From positions 1-47,821 of the forward strand of contig NZ_JAHLKR010000023.1 of NCBI RefSeq assembly GCF_021991875.1: DNA of 47,821 bases, read 5' to 3'. This DNA is from Mycetohabitans sp. B8. Lineage in GTDB: Bacteria > Pseudomonadota > Gammaproteobacteria > Burkholderiales > Burkholderiaceae. The position numbers and the translations under genes are program-made. This document shows, in pieces, positions 30,065 to 38,177 of the stretch. How positions within the stretch are numbered: position 1 is the stretch's first letter; each line of letters starts with the position of its first letter. Below the pieces are notes generated by a model, which saw only the letters and a list, made by a program, of their open reading frames with translations, made no database searches and had not been told where the DNA came from.

Positions 30065-31816
30065 ATGTCGCTTTGGAATAAAAGGTTGTCGCGTGATCCT
30101 TATGCACCGCTAAAAAGCCCTCTGCTCGCGGTCCGCATGCCACGCTGGCGCTCCAGGTTGGTCCTGGCGTTGATCATCGTAGGCTTCAGTGCGTTGGCCG
30201 TGCGCGCGCTGTGGGTACAAGTCATTGACCGAGATTTCTATACTGCCCAAGGCCAAAAGCGCTATCAGCTCACGTTGCCGCTGGATGCGACGCGCGGGCG
30301 CATCGTCGATCGGCATGGTGCACTGCTCGCCGTCAGCGTGGCGACCTATGAGATCTGGGCCACACCCGGGCTGGTCAAGCCGCAGACAGTGGCACCATTG
30401 GCCAAGCTGCTGGACATGCCGGTGGCCGAACTCGAGCGCCGGCTCGCGCCGCATCGTGGCTTCGTGCTGCTCAAGCGCCAGATCGACGAGGAAACCGCCA
30501 CCCGCATCGAGGCGCTCGGCGGCGCGGGCATCACGCGCGTGGCCAGCGAGAAGCGCGTCTATCCAGAAGGCGAATCGGTCGCGCAGATCGTGGGTTTCAC
30601 CGACCTGGAGAATAACGGGTTGGAAGGCGTCGAGCTCGCGTTGAACGAGGCGCTCAAAGGCAACGCTGGCCAACGTGAGGTGGTCCGTGACCGACTCGGT
30701 CGGTTCCTGTACGATGCGCGCCCCATTACGCCGGCCCGACATGGCGACACGATCCAGCTGACGATCGACCGCCGTATCCAGCAGCTAGCGTATGCGCAGC
30801 TCGAAGCCGCGATCAAGCAACACCAAGCGAAGGCGGGCAGCGTCGTGGTGCTCGATGCGCGCGGCGGCGAGATCCTGGCGATGGCAAACTGGCCGACCTT
30901 CGATCCAAACGATCGGGCGGCCCGAGTGTCGGGCCAGGTCCGAAACCGTGCTCTGACCGACACGTTCGAGCCGGGCTCGACAATCAAGCCGATGATCGTT
31001 GCACTGGCACTGGACGCAGGCAAGGTGCGCCCCGATACGCTGATCGATACATCCCCCGGCACCTATCGGATTGGGCGCAACGTCATCCACGACACGTCGA
31101 ACCACGGCCTGATCACCGTCGCGCAGGCAATCCAGAAATCCAGTAACGTCGCCATGGCGAAATTGGCGCTATCGCTGCCGGCCGAGACAATCTGGTCCAA
31201 GTACCAGGAATACGGCTTTGGCCATCCGCCTGCCATCACGTTTCCCGGCGCTGCTCCGGGCAAGTTGCGTCCGTACAAGCACTGGGTCCCGATCGACCAA
31301 GCCACGCATGCGTACGGGTATGGACTGTCGATGTCGCTGATGCAGGTTGCCCAGGCCTACACCGCGTTTGCCGGCGACGGCGTGATGAAGCCGGCCAAGC
31401 TGGTGATCAGGGACGAACCGGACATGGCCGTTGGCCATCGCACCGTGACGACACCAGACACAGCGGCATCGATCCGCGCGATGCTGGAGATGGCCGTCGG
31501 CCCTGGCGGCACCGCACGCGCCGCGATGATCGATAGCTACCGCGCTGGCGGCAAGACGGGCACCGTGCGCAAGCTCGCCGGCACCAGCTATGCGAAGGAC
31601 AAGTATCGCGCACTGTTCGTCGGCATGGCGCCGATGAGTGATCCGCGCGTCATCGTCGCGGTGATGATCGACGAACCGGCAGGCCGATCGTTCTATGGCG
31701 GCTCGGTCGCCGGACCGGTGTTCGCTGCGGTGACCGGCGAGTCGCTACAATTGCTCGGCGTGCCGCCGGACGCCACGCCGCTGCTGTCGGGCACGTCAAA
31801 CGACGCCAGCGCTTAA
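30065..31816 (+). CDS. ftsI: Class B penicillin-binding protein (FtsI/PBP2-like transpeptidase)
   Basis: A 583-residue peptidoglycan transpeptidase. It has a short cytoplasmic tail, a transmembrane anchor at about residues 32-55 (VLALIIVGFSALAVRALWVQV), a pedestal dimerisation domain with RGRIVDRHG near 78, and the transpeptidase domain with Ser305-x-x-Lys308 (GSTIKP), Ser359-Ser-Asn361 and Lys497-Thr-Gly. All catalytic motifs are intact. GAAAGGAGA at 30005-30013 is adjacent to a TTG at 30014; I favour the ATG at 30065, which gives MSLWNKRLSRDPY, but a longer form is possible. No dcw division genes flank it, so this is likely a second FtsI-type protein. A specialised role in elongation or division under certain conditions is inference. 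Confidence 0.88.
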   Translation: MSLWNKRLSRDPYAPLKSPLLAVRMPRWRSRLVLALIIVGFSALAVRALWVQVIDRDFYTAQGQKRYQLTLPLDATRGRIVDRHGALLAVSVATYEIWATPGLVKPQTVAPLAKLLDMPVAELERRLAPHRGFVLLKRQIDEETATRIEALGGAGITRVASEKRVYPEGESVAQIVGFTDLENNGLEGVELALNEALKGNAGQREVVRDRLGRFLYDARPITPARHGDTIQLTIDRRIQQLAYAQLEAAIKQHQAKAGSVVVLDARGGEILAMANWPTFDPNDRAARVSGQVRNRALTDTFEPGSTIKPMIVALALDAGKVRPDTLIDTSPGTYRIGRNVIHDTSNHGLITVAQAIQKSSNVAMAKLALSLPAETIWSKYQEYGFGHPPAITFPGAAPGKLRPYKHWVPIDQATHAYGYGLSMSLMQVAQAYTAFAGDGVMKPAKLVIRDEPDMAVGHRTVTTPDTAASIRAMLEMAVGPGGTARAAMIDSYRAGGKTGTVRKLAGTSYAKDKYRALFVGMAPMSDPRVIVAVMIDEPAGRSFYGGSVAGPVFAAVTGESLQLLGVPPDATPLLSGTSNDASA

Positions 31817-31860
31817 CCCGCGTCGCGACGGGTGTGCGCACTTTTCTTGATAGCGCGCAC

Positions 31861-31985
31861 CTAGCTCTCGCCGGTCACCCATTCAAAGTAGCCGCCGTTT
31901 TCCACGATCACAAAGCGATCGGTCGGATAAAGCGGGGCATCGCTCGTCAAAATCCGCGCCACCTGCTCGAGCGTTGCGCCCTTGT
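31861..31985 (-). pseudogene. Short C-terminal fragment, possibly of a regulatory CBS/EAL-type protein
   Basis: The minus strand reads ATLEQVARILTSDAPLY and RFVIVENGGYFEWV to a stop at 31861-31863. The pattern (TLEQVARxL...DRFVIVENGGY) resembles the CBS-like end of a signalling protein. Upstream the frame breaks into a repeat and is lost. The identity is uncertain. Confidence 0.3.
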
Positions 31986-32011
31986 CGATCGTTCATGGCG
32001 CGGCATTGGCG

Positions 32012-32050
32012 GCGAAATGGCGAAATGGCGAAATGGCGAAATGGCGAACG
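32012..32050. repeat. 8-bp tandem repeat (GCGAAATG x 4.9)
   Basis: Four perfect copies of GCGAAATG run from 32012 to 32043, followed by the partial copy GCGAACG. The unit length is not a multiple of three, so it would break any gene it grew in. It lies at the upstream edge of a gene fragment on the minus strand. Confidence 0.9.
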
Positions 32051-32549
32051 TCAGGCATGGCTTGCTGCCAAACAGTTCACGGTGACAAGGCAGCGCATAG
32101 CGGTCGATGAGGGCGCGCCGGACCAACCGTCTCGCCTAACGGCCCGGCCAGTTGCGAGCCAATCCCATCGTCGTTTCCAAGTTAGTGATATTTTCGAATC
32201 GGCATTCTCAGCAGCCAGTTCAAGCGACCGATGATGGATTGGTTACCACGAATCTAAAACAGTTAGAGCCCTTATTCCATTCCGGCCGCACGGCTATCAC
32301 GCAAGTACAATCGGCCCAACGCACTGCTGCCCGAAAATAGGCCGATATGCCGGAAAACCCGTCCAGCGCGATTATTCGGCAGACAACAATGGATTAATAA
32401 GCTTGAATTACCAGAAGTTATGACATGTTCGCGGGAGCAGTACAATTTCCGCCAATATGTCGGATCGAATTTCCGTCAACGTGCCGGATCGAGCGGACAG
32501 GGGCGGCTCACGCGACGGCGCTCCTTTGACTAACGCTCGTCGCGCGATT
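32051..32549. other. Non-coding or decayed stretch
   Basis: About 500 bases with no convincing gene on either strand. It contains AT-rich patches (32190-32290, 32390-32460) and a near repeat of GTCGGATCGA/GCCGGATCGA around 32459-32490. It may be decayed coding DNA, but I find no recognisable family. Confidence 0.45.
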
Positions 32550-33542
32550 TCAACGACGTATACACGATTGGGTCGCGCCGGCGGATCGCGCGCTCCAACG
32601 TTGCGCCAGCACCGCGCAGGTCATCAGTTGAATCTGATGGAATAACATCAGGGGCAACACGATCGCCCCCAGCGCGTGGCCGGCGAATATTACCTTGGCC
32701 ATCGGAATACCGGCTGCAAGGCTTTTTTTCGAGCCGCAGAAAATAATGGTAATCCGATCCTCGTCATCAAAGCCGAGCCATCGGGCGGCAAAGCCAGTGA
32801 ACAACAACGCGAGCGCGAGCAACAGCATGCATGAGAACAGCAGTGCGAGCAGCGCCGATAGCGGAATCTGGTGCCACAATCCCTGATTGACCGCCTCGCT
32901 GAACGCGGTATAGACAACGAGCAGGATCGAGCCTTGGTCGACTAACTTCAGCACCACGGCATGACGCGCAATCCAGCGGCCGATCCATGGCCGCAGCAGT
33001 TGGCCTGCGACGAACGGCACCAGCAATTGCAGCACGATATTGAACACGGTGTGCCACGACTCGCCACCCGCGTTCTGCTTGGACAGGATCATCCCGACAA
33101 TCAACGGCGTAGCGAAGATACCAAGCAGACTGGAAGCCGACGCGCTGCACACCGCCGCCGGCACGTTGCCCTTGGCAATCGACGTGAAGGCGATCGAGGA
33201 TTGGACTGTTGAAGGCAACGCACACAGGAACAACATGCCGACATAGAGTTCCGGCGTCAACAGCGGCGCGATCAGCGGTCTGAGCGCAAGCCCAAGTAGC
33301 GGAAATATGGCGAACGTGCACAGCATCACAAAAAGGTGCAGCCGCCAATGGGTCGCGCCAGCGACGACCGCCTCACGCGACAGCTTCGCGCCGTGCAGGA
33401 AAAACAGCAACCCGACGGCACCATTCGTGAACCCATTGAATGCCAGTGCCGTGCCGCCGCGACACGGCAAGAAAGTCGCGATCGCCACCGTCGTGACCAG
33501 CGCAAGGGTGAAATTGTCAGGCAGCAGCTTAGGTCGGTCCAT
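32550..33542 (-). CDS. Bile acid:sodium symporter family transporter (SBF-like, YfeH type)
   Basis: A 330-residue membrane protein with about nine to ten transmembrane segments and no signal peptide. Family markers are GLLFFLHGAKLSRE near residue 45, FLCALPSTVQSSIAFTS near 115, GNVPAAVCSASASSLLG and FCGSKKSLAAGIPMAK near 285. The last motif is typical of YfeH-type SBF-like proteins. The ATG is at 33540-33542; an in-frame extension upstream lacks homology. The natural substrate of this branch is unknown; it is unlikely to be bile acid. The gene looks intact and stands alone in a decayed neighbourhood. Confidence 0.87.
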   Translation of the reverse strand: MDRPKLLPDNFTLALVTTVAIATFLPCRGGTALAFNGFTNGAVGLLFFLHGAKLSREAVVAGATHWRLHLFVMLCTFAIFPLLGLALRPLIAPLLTPELYVGMLFLCALPSTVQSSIAFTSIAKGNVPAAVCSASASSLLGIFATPLIVGMILSKQNAGGESWHTVFNIVLQLLVPFVAGQLLRPWIGRWIARHAVVLKLVDQGSILLVVYTAFSEAVNQGLWHQIPLSALLALLFSCMLLLALALLFTGFAARWLGFDDEDRITIIFCGSKKSLAAGIPMAKVIFAGHALGAIVLPLMLFHQIQLMTCAVLAQRWSARSAGATQSCIRR

Positions 33543-33602
33543 AGTTATCTGGGCGCCGTGTGGCGTCATCGCGGCGGGCCGCGCCTGTAACCCTCTCGGG
33601 CC

Positions 33603-33800
33603 ATGGGCACGCCCACGTGGAGAAAGCACCTATTGTCGGCGCTCGTTTATTTAATAGACAAATTCATTTTTCTATTGTTTCCATGCATCAATTTCATATA
33701 TTTGTCGCTCACCTTGGCCGTTACATGCGGTTACAACACGGGGGCTCACCTAACATTTTTCGGCTCGACACGCGCGTGTCATGTGAATAAATTAGCTTGA
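33603..33800 (+). CDS. Possible small hydrophobic protein
   Basis: An open frame of 65 codons whose middle (LLSALVYLIDKFIFLLFPCI and FIYLSLTLAVT) would span the membrane once or twice. The DNA is AT-rich compared with its surroundings. I do not recognise it, and there is no clear ribosome site, so it may not be expressed. Confidence 0.2.
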   Translation: MGTPTWRKHLLSALVYLIDKFIFLLFPCINFIYLSLTLAVTCGYNTGAHLTFFGSTRACHVNKLA

Positions 33801-33824
33801 TAACCGGTGCAATCCTCGACTTTG

Positions 33825-34499
33825 ATGCTGCTGCGTGGCGGCCGTACGTTTTCGTTGCTGAGCGTGTCCGCCATCACAATCGGGACGGTGATCGCGCTCG
33901 GGCTAGTTACCAGAGCGCTCACGCCGGGCCGCGAGGGGATACAGATGCAGCCATTTGTCTGGGCGCTGCGGTTACCCGGCCTCACGACGCAGGATACGCA
34001 TCCGGCGGGCAGTAACGCCGGGGCCTCGCCCCATCTGCACAACGCCGCGTCCGGGGTCTTGCTGGTAGCGGGCGCCGCCGACGCAGGCATCGCGCATGTC
34101 AATCCGCGGGGCCCACGCGCGCTGGCCAGTGTACTGTCCATGCAGGCCGAGACATCCGGTTCGACCGCGCAGCAGGTTGCAGCGGCGCGCGGGCAAGGGG
34201 GCAAGATTGAGTTCGGCAGGCCAGCACAGCCGTTCATCGCACCCTGCGCCGCGCAGCGCGTAATGATCGTGCGGATTGGTGCGCGGACACCGCAGTTGCG
34301 CCCACTGAGCCCAATCGTGCCGGTTTCGGTCGAGATGCGTGTGACCTCCCGGCTCGATATGGAGCACAGCGCGGTGCGCGCCGGCTCGCTTCGGGCGGAC
34401 ATCACCCAGTACAATGCGGAACATCGCCATGTGCCGCCGGCACGCCACGCGACGCCGTATGTTCCGCCCCCTCACGACGCCTGGCCCTACGCGCATTGA
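33825..34499 (+). CDS. Hypothetical protein with N-terminal membrane segment
   Basis: An open frame of 224 codons from the ATG at 33825 (a GTG at 33807 is also in frame). Residues about 10-30 (TFSLLSVSAITIGTVIALGL) form one hydrophobic segment, either a signal or an anchor. The rest is Ala/Pro-rich and ends HATPYVPPPHDAWPYAH. Third codon positions are GC-rich as in real genes of this window, but open frames also exist on the other strand, so the call is tentative. No family is recognised. It lies next to porin and LysR relics and could itself be decaying. Confidence 0.4.
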   Translation: MLLRGGRTFSLLSVSAITIGTVIALGLVTRALTPGREGIQMQPFVWALRLPGLTTQDTHPAGSNAGASPHLHNAASGVLLVAGAADAGIAHVNPRGPRALASVLSMQAETSGSTAQQVAAARGQGGKIEFGRPAQPFIAPCAAQRVMIVRIGARTPQLRPLSPIVPVSVEMRVTSRLDMEHSAVRAGSLRADITQYNAEHRHVPPARHATPYVPPPHDAWPYAH

Positions 34500-34739
34500 C
34501 GCCATTGTCACGTCGATAAAATACAATACTGCTCGGCGTGCCGCTGCGTTCAGCAAGGTCGCCATTGCCCGCGAGTGCCGCGCGATTGCTAGGCACGGGC
34601 GACTTCTTGAATCCGCCCGACGCCGCCATGGCTGCGCAGCCAGAGCATTGCCCAATTAGGTATCGTTTTAATTTTTCGATCGCCAATGTATGTGGCCAGT
34701 ACATCCTCACGGAGAACTCGGGGATGACCGGAGAGAGGG

Positions 34740-34985
34740 CACGCAGGGGAAACCGGCGAAGGCAGGCATGACCGTTCCATTGGCCGGCAGCACTGTGATG
34801 GCCTCGTACGCGCCCTCAAAGGATGGCAGCGGCATGGACCAGAAGCGCAACACGTGAGCACTTGGCTATGACTATTTGCTGTCCAAGCGCGGCCGACGTG
34901 TAGGCCACGTACATGTACGACCAGTTCGCTGGCCAGTGGAGCGGCGACACGTTCGACGTGGGCCTATGCGCGGTTCTGACTGCGA
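34740..34985 (+). pseudogene. Gram-negative porin, C-terminal relic
   Basis: The plus strand reads MTVPLAGSTVMASYAP and KDGSGMDQKRNT, a stop (34856), then ALGYDYLLSKR, and after a frame change ATYMYDQFAGQWSG and DTFDVGLCAVL. TVPLxxSTxMASY, LGYDYLLSKR and ATYMYD...GVGL are the last beta-strands of trimeric general porins of Burkholderia. The final aromatic residue normally needed for outer-membrane assembly is not seen. The rest of the gene upstream is not recognisable. Confidence 0.55.
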
Positions 34986-35081
34986 GTCGGCGCAACGCGC
35001 ACTTGCTTGCCGCCTTAAAAGCGCACATTATTTCCTGACACGAACGAATAAGCGCCGGCCACGGCGTAAGTGCACGAAATC

Positions 35082-35160
35082 ATGGATACGCTGGTCAGCA
35101 TGAAAGTGTTTCGCCACGTCGTCGAAGCCGGCAGTTTCACGGCAGCGGCTGAGCGCATGG
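35082..35160 (+). pseudogene. LysR family regulator, N-terminal stub
   Basis: The frame reads MDTLVSMKVFRHVVEAGSFT then AAAERM, the first 26 residues of a LysR-type helix-turn-helix. After 35160 the homology stops abruptly inside the first helices. What follows to 35275 is not recognised, and the next gene is on the opposite strand. This is a clean truncation. Confidence 0.7.
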
Positions 35161-35275
35161 ATCGCCGAGCACTTCGCTGGCGGCGCGTACTGGCCAACCC
35201 GCGAACATGTGACGATGCTGGCCGCACGCGGTGCCGCCTACTGCCAGCCAGCCGGCGAGAACATGACGAGCCGCG

Positions 35276-36235
35276 CTACAACGCAAGCCTCGCGCGGGCG
35301 GCTTGGTACTCGTCCTTAAGCCGCGCGACAAGTTCGGCCACGCTTGGAATATCGTCCACCAGGCCAACCCCTTGGCCGGCGCCCCAAATGTCCTTCCATG
35401 CCTTGGCCTCGCTGCTGCCACCGCCAAAGTTCATTTGACTCTTGTCGGACACCGGCAAGTTGTCTGGATCTAGGCCGGCCGCCACGATGCTCTGCCGTAT
35501 GTAGTTGCCATGCACGCCGGTGAATAAATTCGTGTAGACAATATCCGCCGCATTGGCCTGTACGATGGCCTGCTTGTACGCGTGCGCTGCATGCGCTTCG
35601 CGCGTTGCAATGAAGCGCGTGCCGATGTACGCCAGATCCGCGCCCATTGCCTGGGCGGCAAAAATGGACGCGCCATTGGCGATCGATCCGGACAGGACCA
35701 GCGGCCCATCGAACAGTTTGCGCACTTCACCCACCAGCGCAAACGGCGACAGTGTGCCCGCGTGCCCACCGGCGCCGGCCGCCACCAGGACCAAGCCGTC
35801 GACGCCTGCCTCCAGCGCTTTTTGCGCATGACGCAGATTGACCACGTCGTGTAGAACGATGCCGCCGTATGAATGGACCGCGTCGATCATCTCCTTGATC
35901 GGCGCGCGCAGACTGGTGATAAAGATCGGCACCCGATGGTCGACGCACACGCGCACGTCGCGCTCCAGTCGGGCGTTGGACTGATGCACGATTTGATTGA
36001 CCGCGATCGGGCCGATCACTGCGTCCGGATGCTCAGCACGGTGCTGCGCCAGCGCCTGCTGGATTTGCGTGAGCCATTCGTCGAGTAATTCTGGCGGCCG
36101 CGCATTGAGCACGGGAAAGGATCCGACGATGCCCGCCTTGCACTGCGCCAACACCAGTTCCGGATAGCTGACGATGAACATCGGCGACGATACGACCGGC
36201 AGTGACAAACGCTGCAGTAACGGGGGCAAGGCCAT
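35276..36235 (-). CDS. Nitronate monooxygenase family protein (NPD)
   Basis: A 319-residue FMN-dependent flavoprotein of the 2-nitropropane dioxygenase/nitronate monooxygenase family, which oxidises alkyl nitronates. It starts MALPPLLQRLSLPVVSSPM, has GLVLVAAGAGGHAG near residue 145 (the FMN-phosphate and catalytic-His region), and GSIANGASIFAAQAMGADLA plus YIGTRF near 195. AGGAGA lies 8 bases upstream of the ATG at 36233-36235. It looks intact. Proteins of this family in beta-proteobacteria often sit in fatty-acid or propionate-3-nitronate contexts, but nothing here fixes the substrate. Confidence 0.88.
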   Translation of the reverse strand: MALPPLLQRLSLPVVSSPMFIVSYPELVLAQCKAGIVGSFPVLNARPPELLDEWLTQIQQALAQHRAEHPDAVIGPIAVNQIVHQSNARLERDVRVCVDHRVPIFITSLRAPIKEMIDAVHSYGGIVLHDVVNLRHAQKALEAGVDGLVLVAAGAGGHAGTLSPFALVGEVRKLFDGPLVLSGSIANGASIFAAQAMGADLAYIGTRFIATREAHAAHAYKQAIVQANAADIVYTNLFTGVHGNYIRQSIVAAGLDPDNLPVSDKSQMNFGGGSSEAKAWKDIWGAGQGVGLVDDIPSVAELVARLKDEYQAARARLAL

Positions 36236-36437
36236 GCTGGATGTCTCCTAAAGCCGGAGGGTATCGAACGCCCTTTATTATACGGGGCGATTAATAGGAT
36301 ATTCCTTTAAAGCACGTCCGTTCGTTCTTGTTTTATTGAGGAAGTATTCGGTTTAGATGAAAATTGCGTGGTTCAATCCGACAAAGGAAATAGCGTGCTC
36401 CTGCAATACGCCCTTCACTGATCGCCCCGAGGGAACC

Positions 36438-37365
36438 ATGGCGCGTGCGACTGAATCGATCGCTGGATTTCGCCACGTCAGTGTGCGTGTTGCCGACACG
36501 GCAATGGGGCGCTCCGACATCGAGATTTTCACCGCGCTGGGTGGCGACGGGCCGCCGCTGCTGTTGCTGCATGGTCATCCTCAGACGCATATGATCTGGC
36601 ATCGCGTCGCAACTGGCGCAGCGGTTCACCGTGATTGCCGCCGATCTGCGCGGATACGGTGCGTCGTCGAAGCCCGCTGCCGACGATCCGCAACACGTGC
36701 TTTATGCCAAGCGGACAATGGCGGCTGACCTCGTACAGGTGATGCGCGAGCTCGGCCATGAATGTTTCTTCATCTGCGCCCATGATCGAGGCGCGCGCGT
36801 CGCACATCGAATGGCGCTGGACTGCCCTGGCGCGGTGGAACGGCTGATGCTACTGGACATCGCGCCGACGCTGGCGATGTACGAGCAAACTAACCGCCAG
36901 TTCGCGACGCAGTACTTTCACTGGTTTTTCCTGATCCAGCCGGAACCGCTGCCTGAAACGCTGATCAGCGCGGCGCCACACGTCTATATCGAGCAAGTCA
37001 TGGGATCGCGGCATGCCGGCCTGCAGGCATTCGCGCCGCAAGCGCTGCACGCCTATCGTCAGGCGCTGGCGCAACCCGGCGCCGTGCACGCGATGTGCGA
37101 GGACTATCGTGCGTCGGCCGGCATTGACCTACTGCACGAGCGCATCGACCTCGAGCGAGGCAACAAGATTGCCTGCCCGTTGCGCGTGCTGTGGGGCGAG
37201 CATGGCGTGCTCGCACAATGCTTCGATCCTCTGGCGCAATGGCGCCGCGTCGCCCGCGACGTGAGCGGCCGAGCGCTGCCGTGCGGCCACTATATTCCGG
37301 AGGAGGCGCCGCAAGCGCTATTGGAGGAAATCGATGCTTTTTTCGATTACCGACCACCGGCGTGA
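36438..37365 (+). pseudogene. Haloacetate dehalogenase-like alpha/beta hydrolase, frameshifted
   Basis: The first frame from the ATG at 36438 gives [16 protein letters not shown] and [20 protein letters not shown]. At about 36608-36613 the frame changes, and homology continues as [20 protein letters not shown] to the end. Family members read HRVAPxLAxRFTV here, so about five bases seem lost (net -2). The nucleophile Asp (HDRGAR, codon 36784-36786), the halide-site DLRGYG and the late His (CGHYIPEE) are all preserved, so this is a recent break. The nearest known family is fluoroacetate/haloacetate dehalogenase. An internal start in the second part would lack the first strand and oxyanion loop. 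Confidence 0.8.
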
Positions 37366-37473
37366 CATGGAAATAGCGCGACCGATTTTTCATTTGAATG
37401 AATCATTGCACCCCACGTCATTCCATTCACGAATCGGTATCAAAAAAAACGAAATTCGCGCACCCGTGACACT

Positions 37474-37492
37474 CAAATAACGCGGTTATTTG
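37474..37492. promoter_or_regulatory. Perfect 19-bp palindrome
   Basis: CAAATAAC-GCG-GTTATTTG has perfect 8-base arms around GCG. It lies in an AT-rich intergenic region, about 100 bases before a strong terminator with no gene between. It could be the operator of a small transcript; the binding protein is unknown. Confidence 0.45.
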
Positions 37493-37591
37493 AAATTCAT
37501 GCCGACATTATCTGTAGGGAAAGTACCCATTCAGCGACGTTGATCCGTCAGATAGCATTCTTGCGACGCTGATCACGTCGCACGATATTCT

Positions 37592-37627
37592 GCCGTTTGC
37601 CGCTCGCGAACGGCTTTTTCTTTTTCT
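37592..37627 (+). terminator. Strong rho-independent terminator with no gene upstream
   Basis: GCCGTTTGC (37592-37600) pairs with GCGAACGGC (37606-37614) with one T-G wobble around a CGCTC loop. It is followed by TTTTTCTTTTT. The nearest upstream coding relic ends at 37365, 227 bases away. Confidence 0.85.
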
Positions 37628-37652
37628 GGCATACCATCGCGTGTCGTGCCTG

Positions 37653-38004
37653 TCATGGCACGTCACGCAGCGCGACGTCGACCACCGGCGCATCGGTCAA
37701 CTCAACGCGTTGCCGCGGCGACAAGTTGAATACCGCGTGCGGGTGGCCGGCTGCCGCCCACAGGATATCCAGCGCCAGCAGGTCGGCATCGATCAGCGTG
37801 ACCGGCGACACCACATGGCCAATCGGGCAGACCCCGCCGATCGCGTAGCCGGTCTTCTCACGCACAAACTTCGCATCCGCACGGGTTAGCGCGCCCACGC
37901 GCGCGGCCACCTTGCGCTCATCGACCCGGTTGAGGCCGCTTGCCACCACCAGCACCGGCGCATCGTCATCGACGCGACGGAAGATACCTGTATCGATCCG
38001 TTAT
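37653..38004 (-). pseudogene. YbaK/EbsC family aminoacyl-tRNA deacylase, 5'-truncated
   Basis: On the minus strand the homology begins IFRRVDDDAPVLVVASGLNR and continues with AKFVREKTGYAIGGVCPIGH to a normal end. YbaK-type proteins hydrolyse mischarged Cys- or Ala-tRNA. The K in REKTGYAIGGVCP and the GGVCP loop are conserved. About the first 40 residues are missing: a TAA lies some 20 bases upstream of the homology and no ATG is available. A GTG at 37953-37955 could start a shorter product. A short loss of the 5' end seems most likely. Confidence 0.75.
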
Positions 38005-38177
38005 TCTAAGGTAGTGCCGCGGCATGCCAGATGTTACAGTTAATTTATGGGCTTTGATGGTCGCCGCCCGTTGCAGCCACGAAGCGTCGCCCACGACTGG
38101 CCGATGCCATGTTTGCCGGAGAGCACCATGCTCAATTTCGCGATTTTTGCCAAGGCAGCCGGTATCGGCTTGGCGTG

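Noticed and set aside
31815-31860. Terminator after the penicillin-binding protein gene
   Set aside because: Short inverted repeats are present (GTCGCGAC, GTGCGCAC) but they lack a loop or stable stem, and the T-run is short.
32012-32050. CRISPR array
   Set aside because: Repeats are 8 bases and directly adjacent with no spacers; it is a simple tandem repeat and no cas genes are near.
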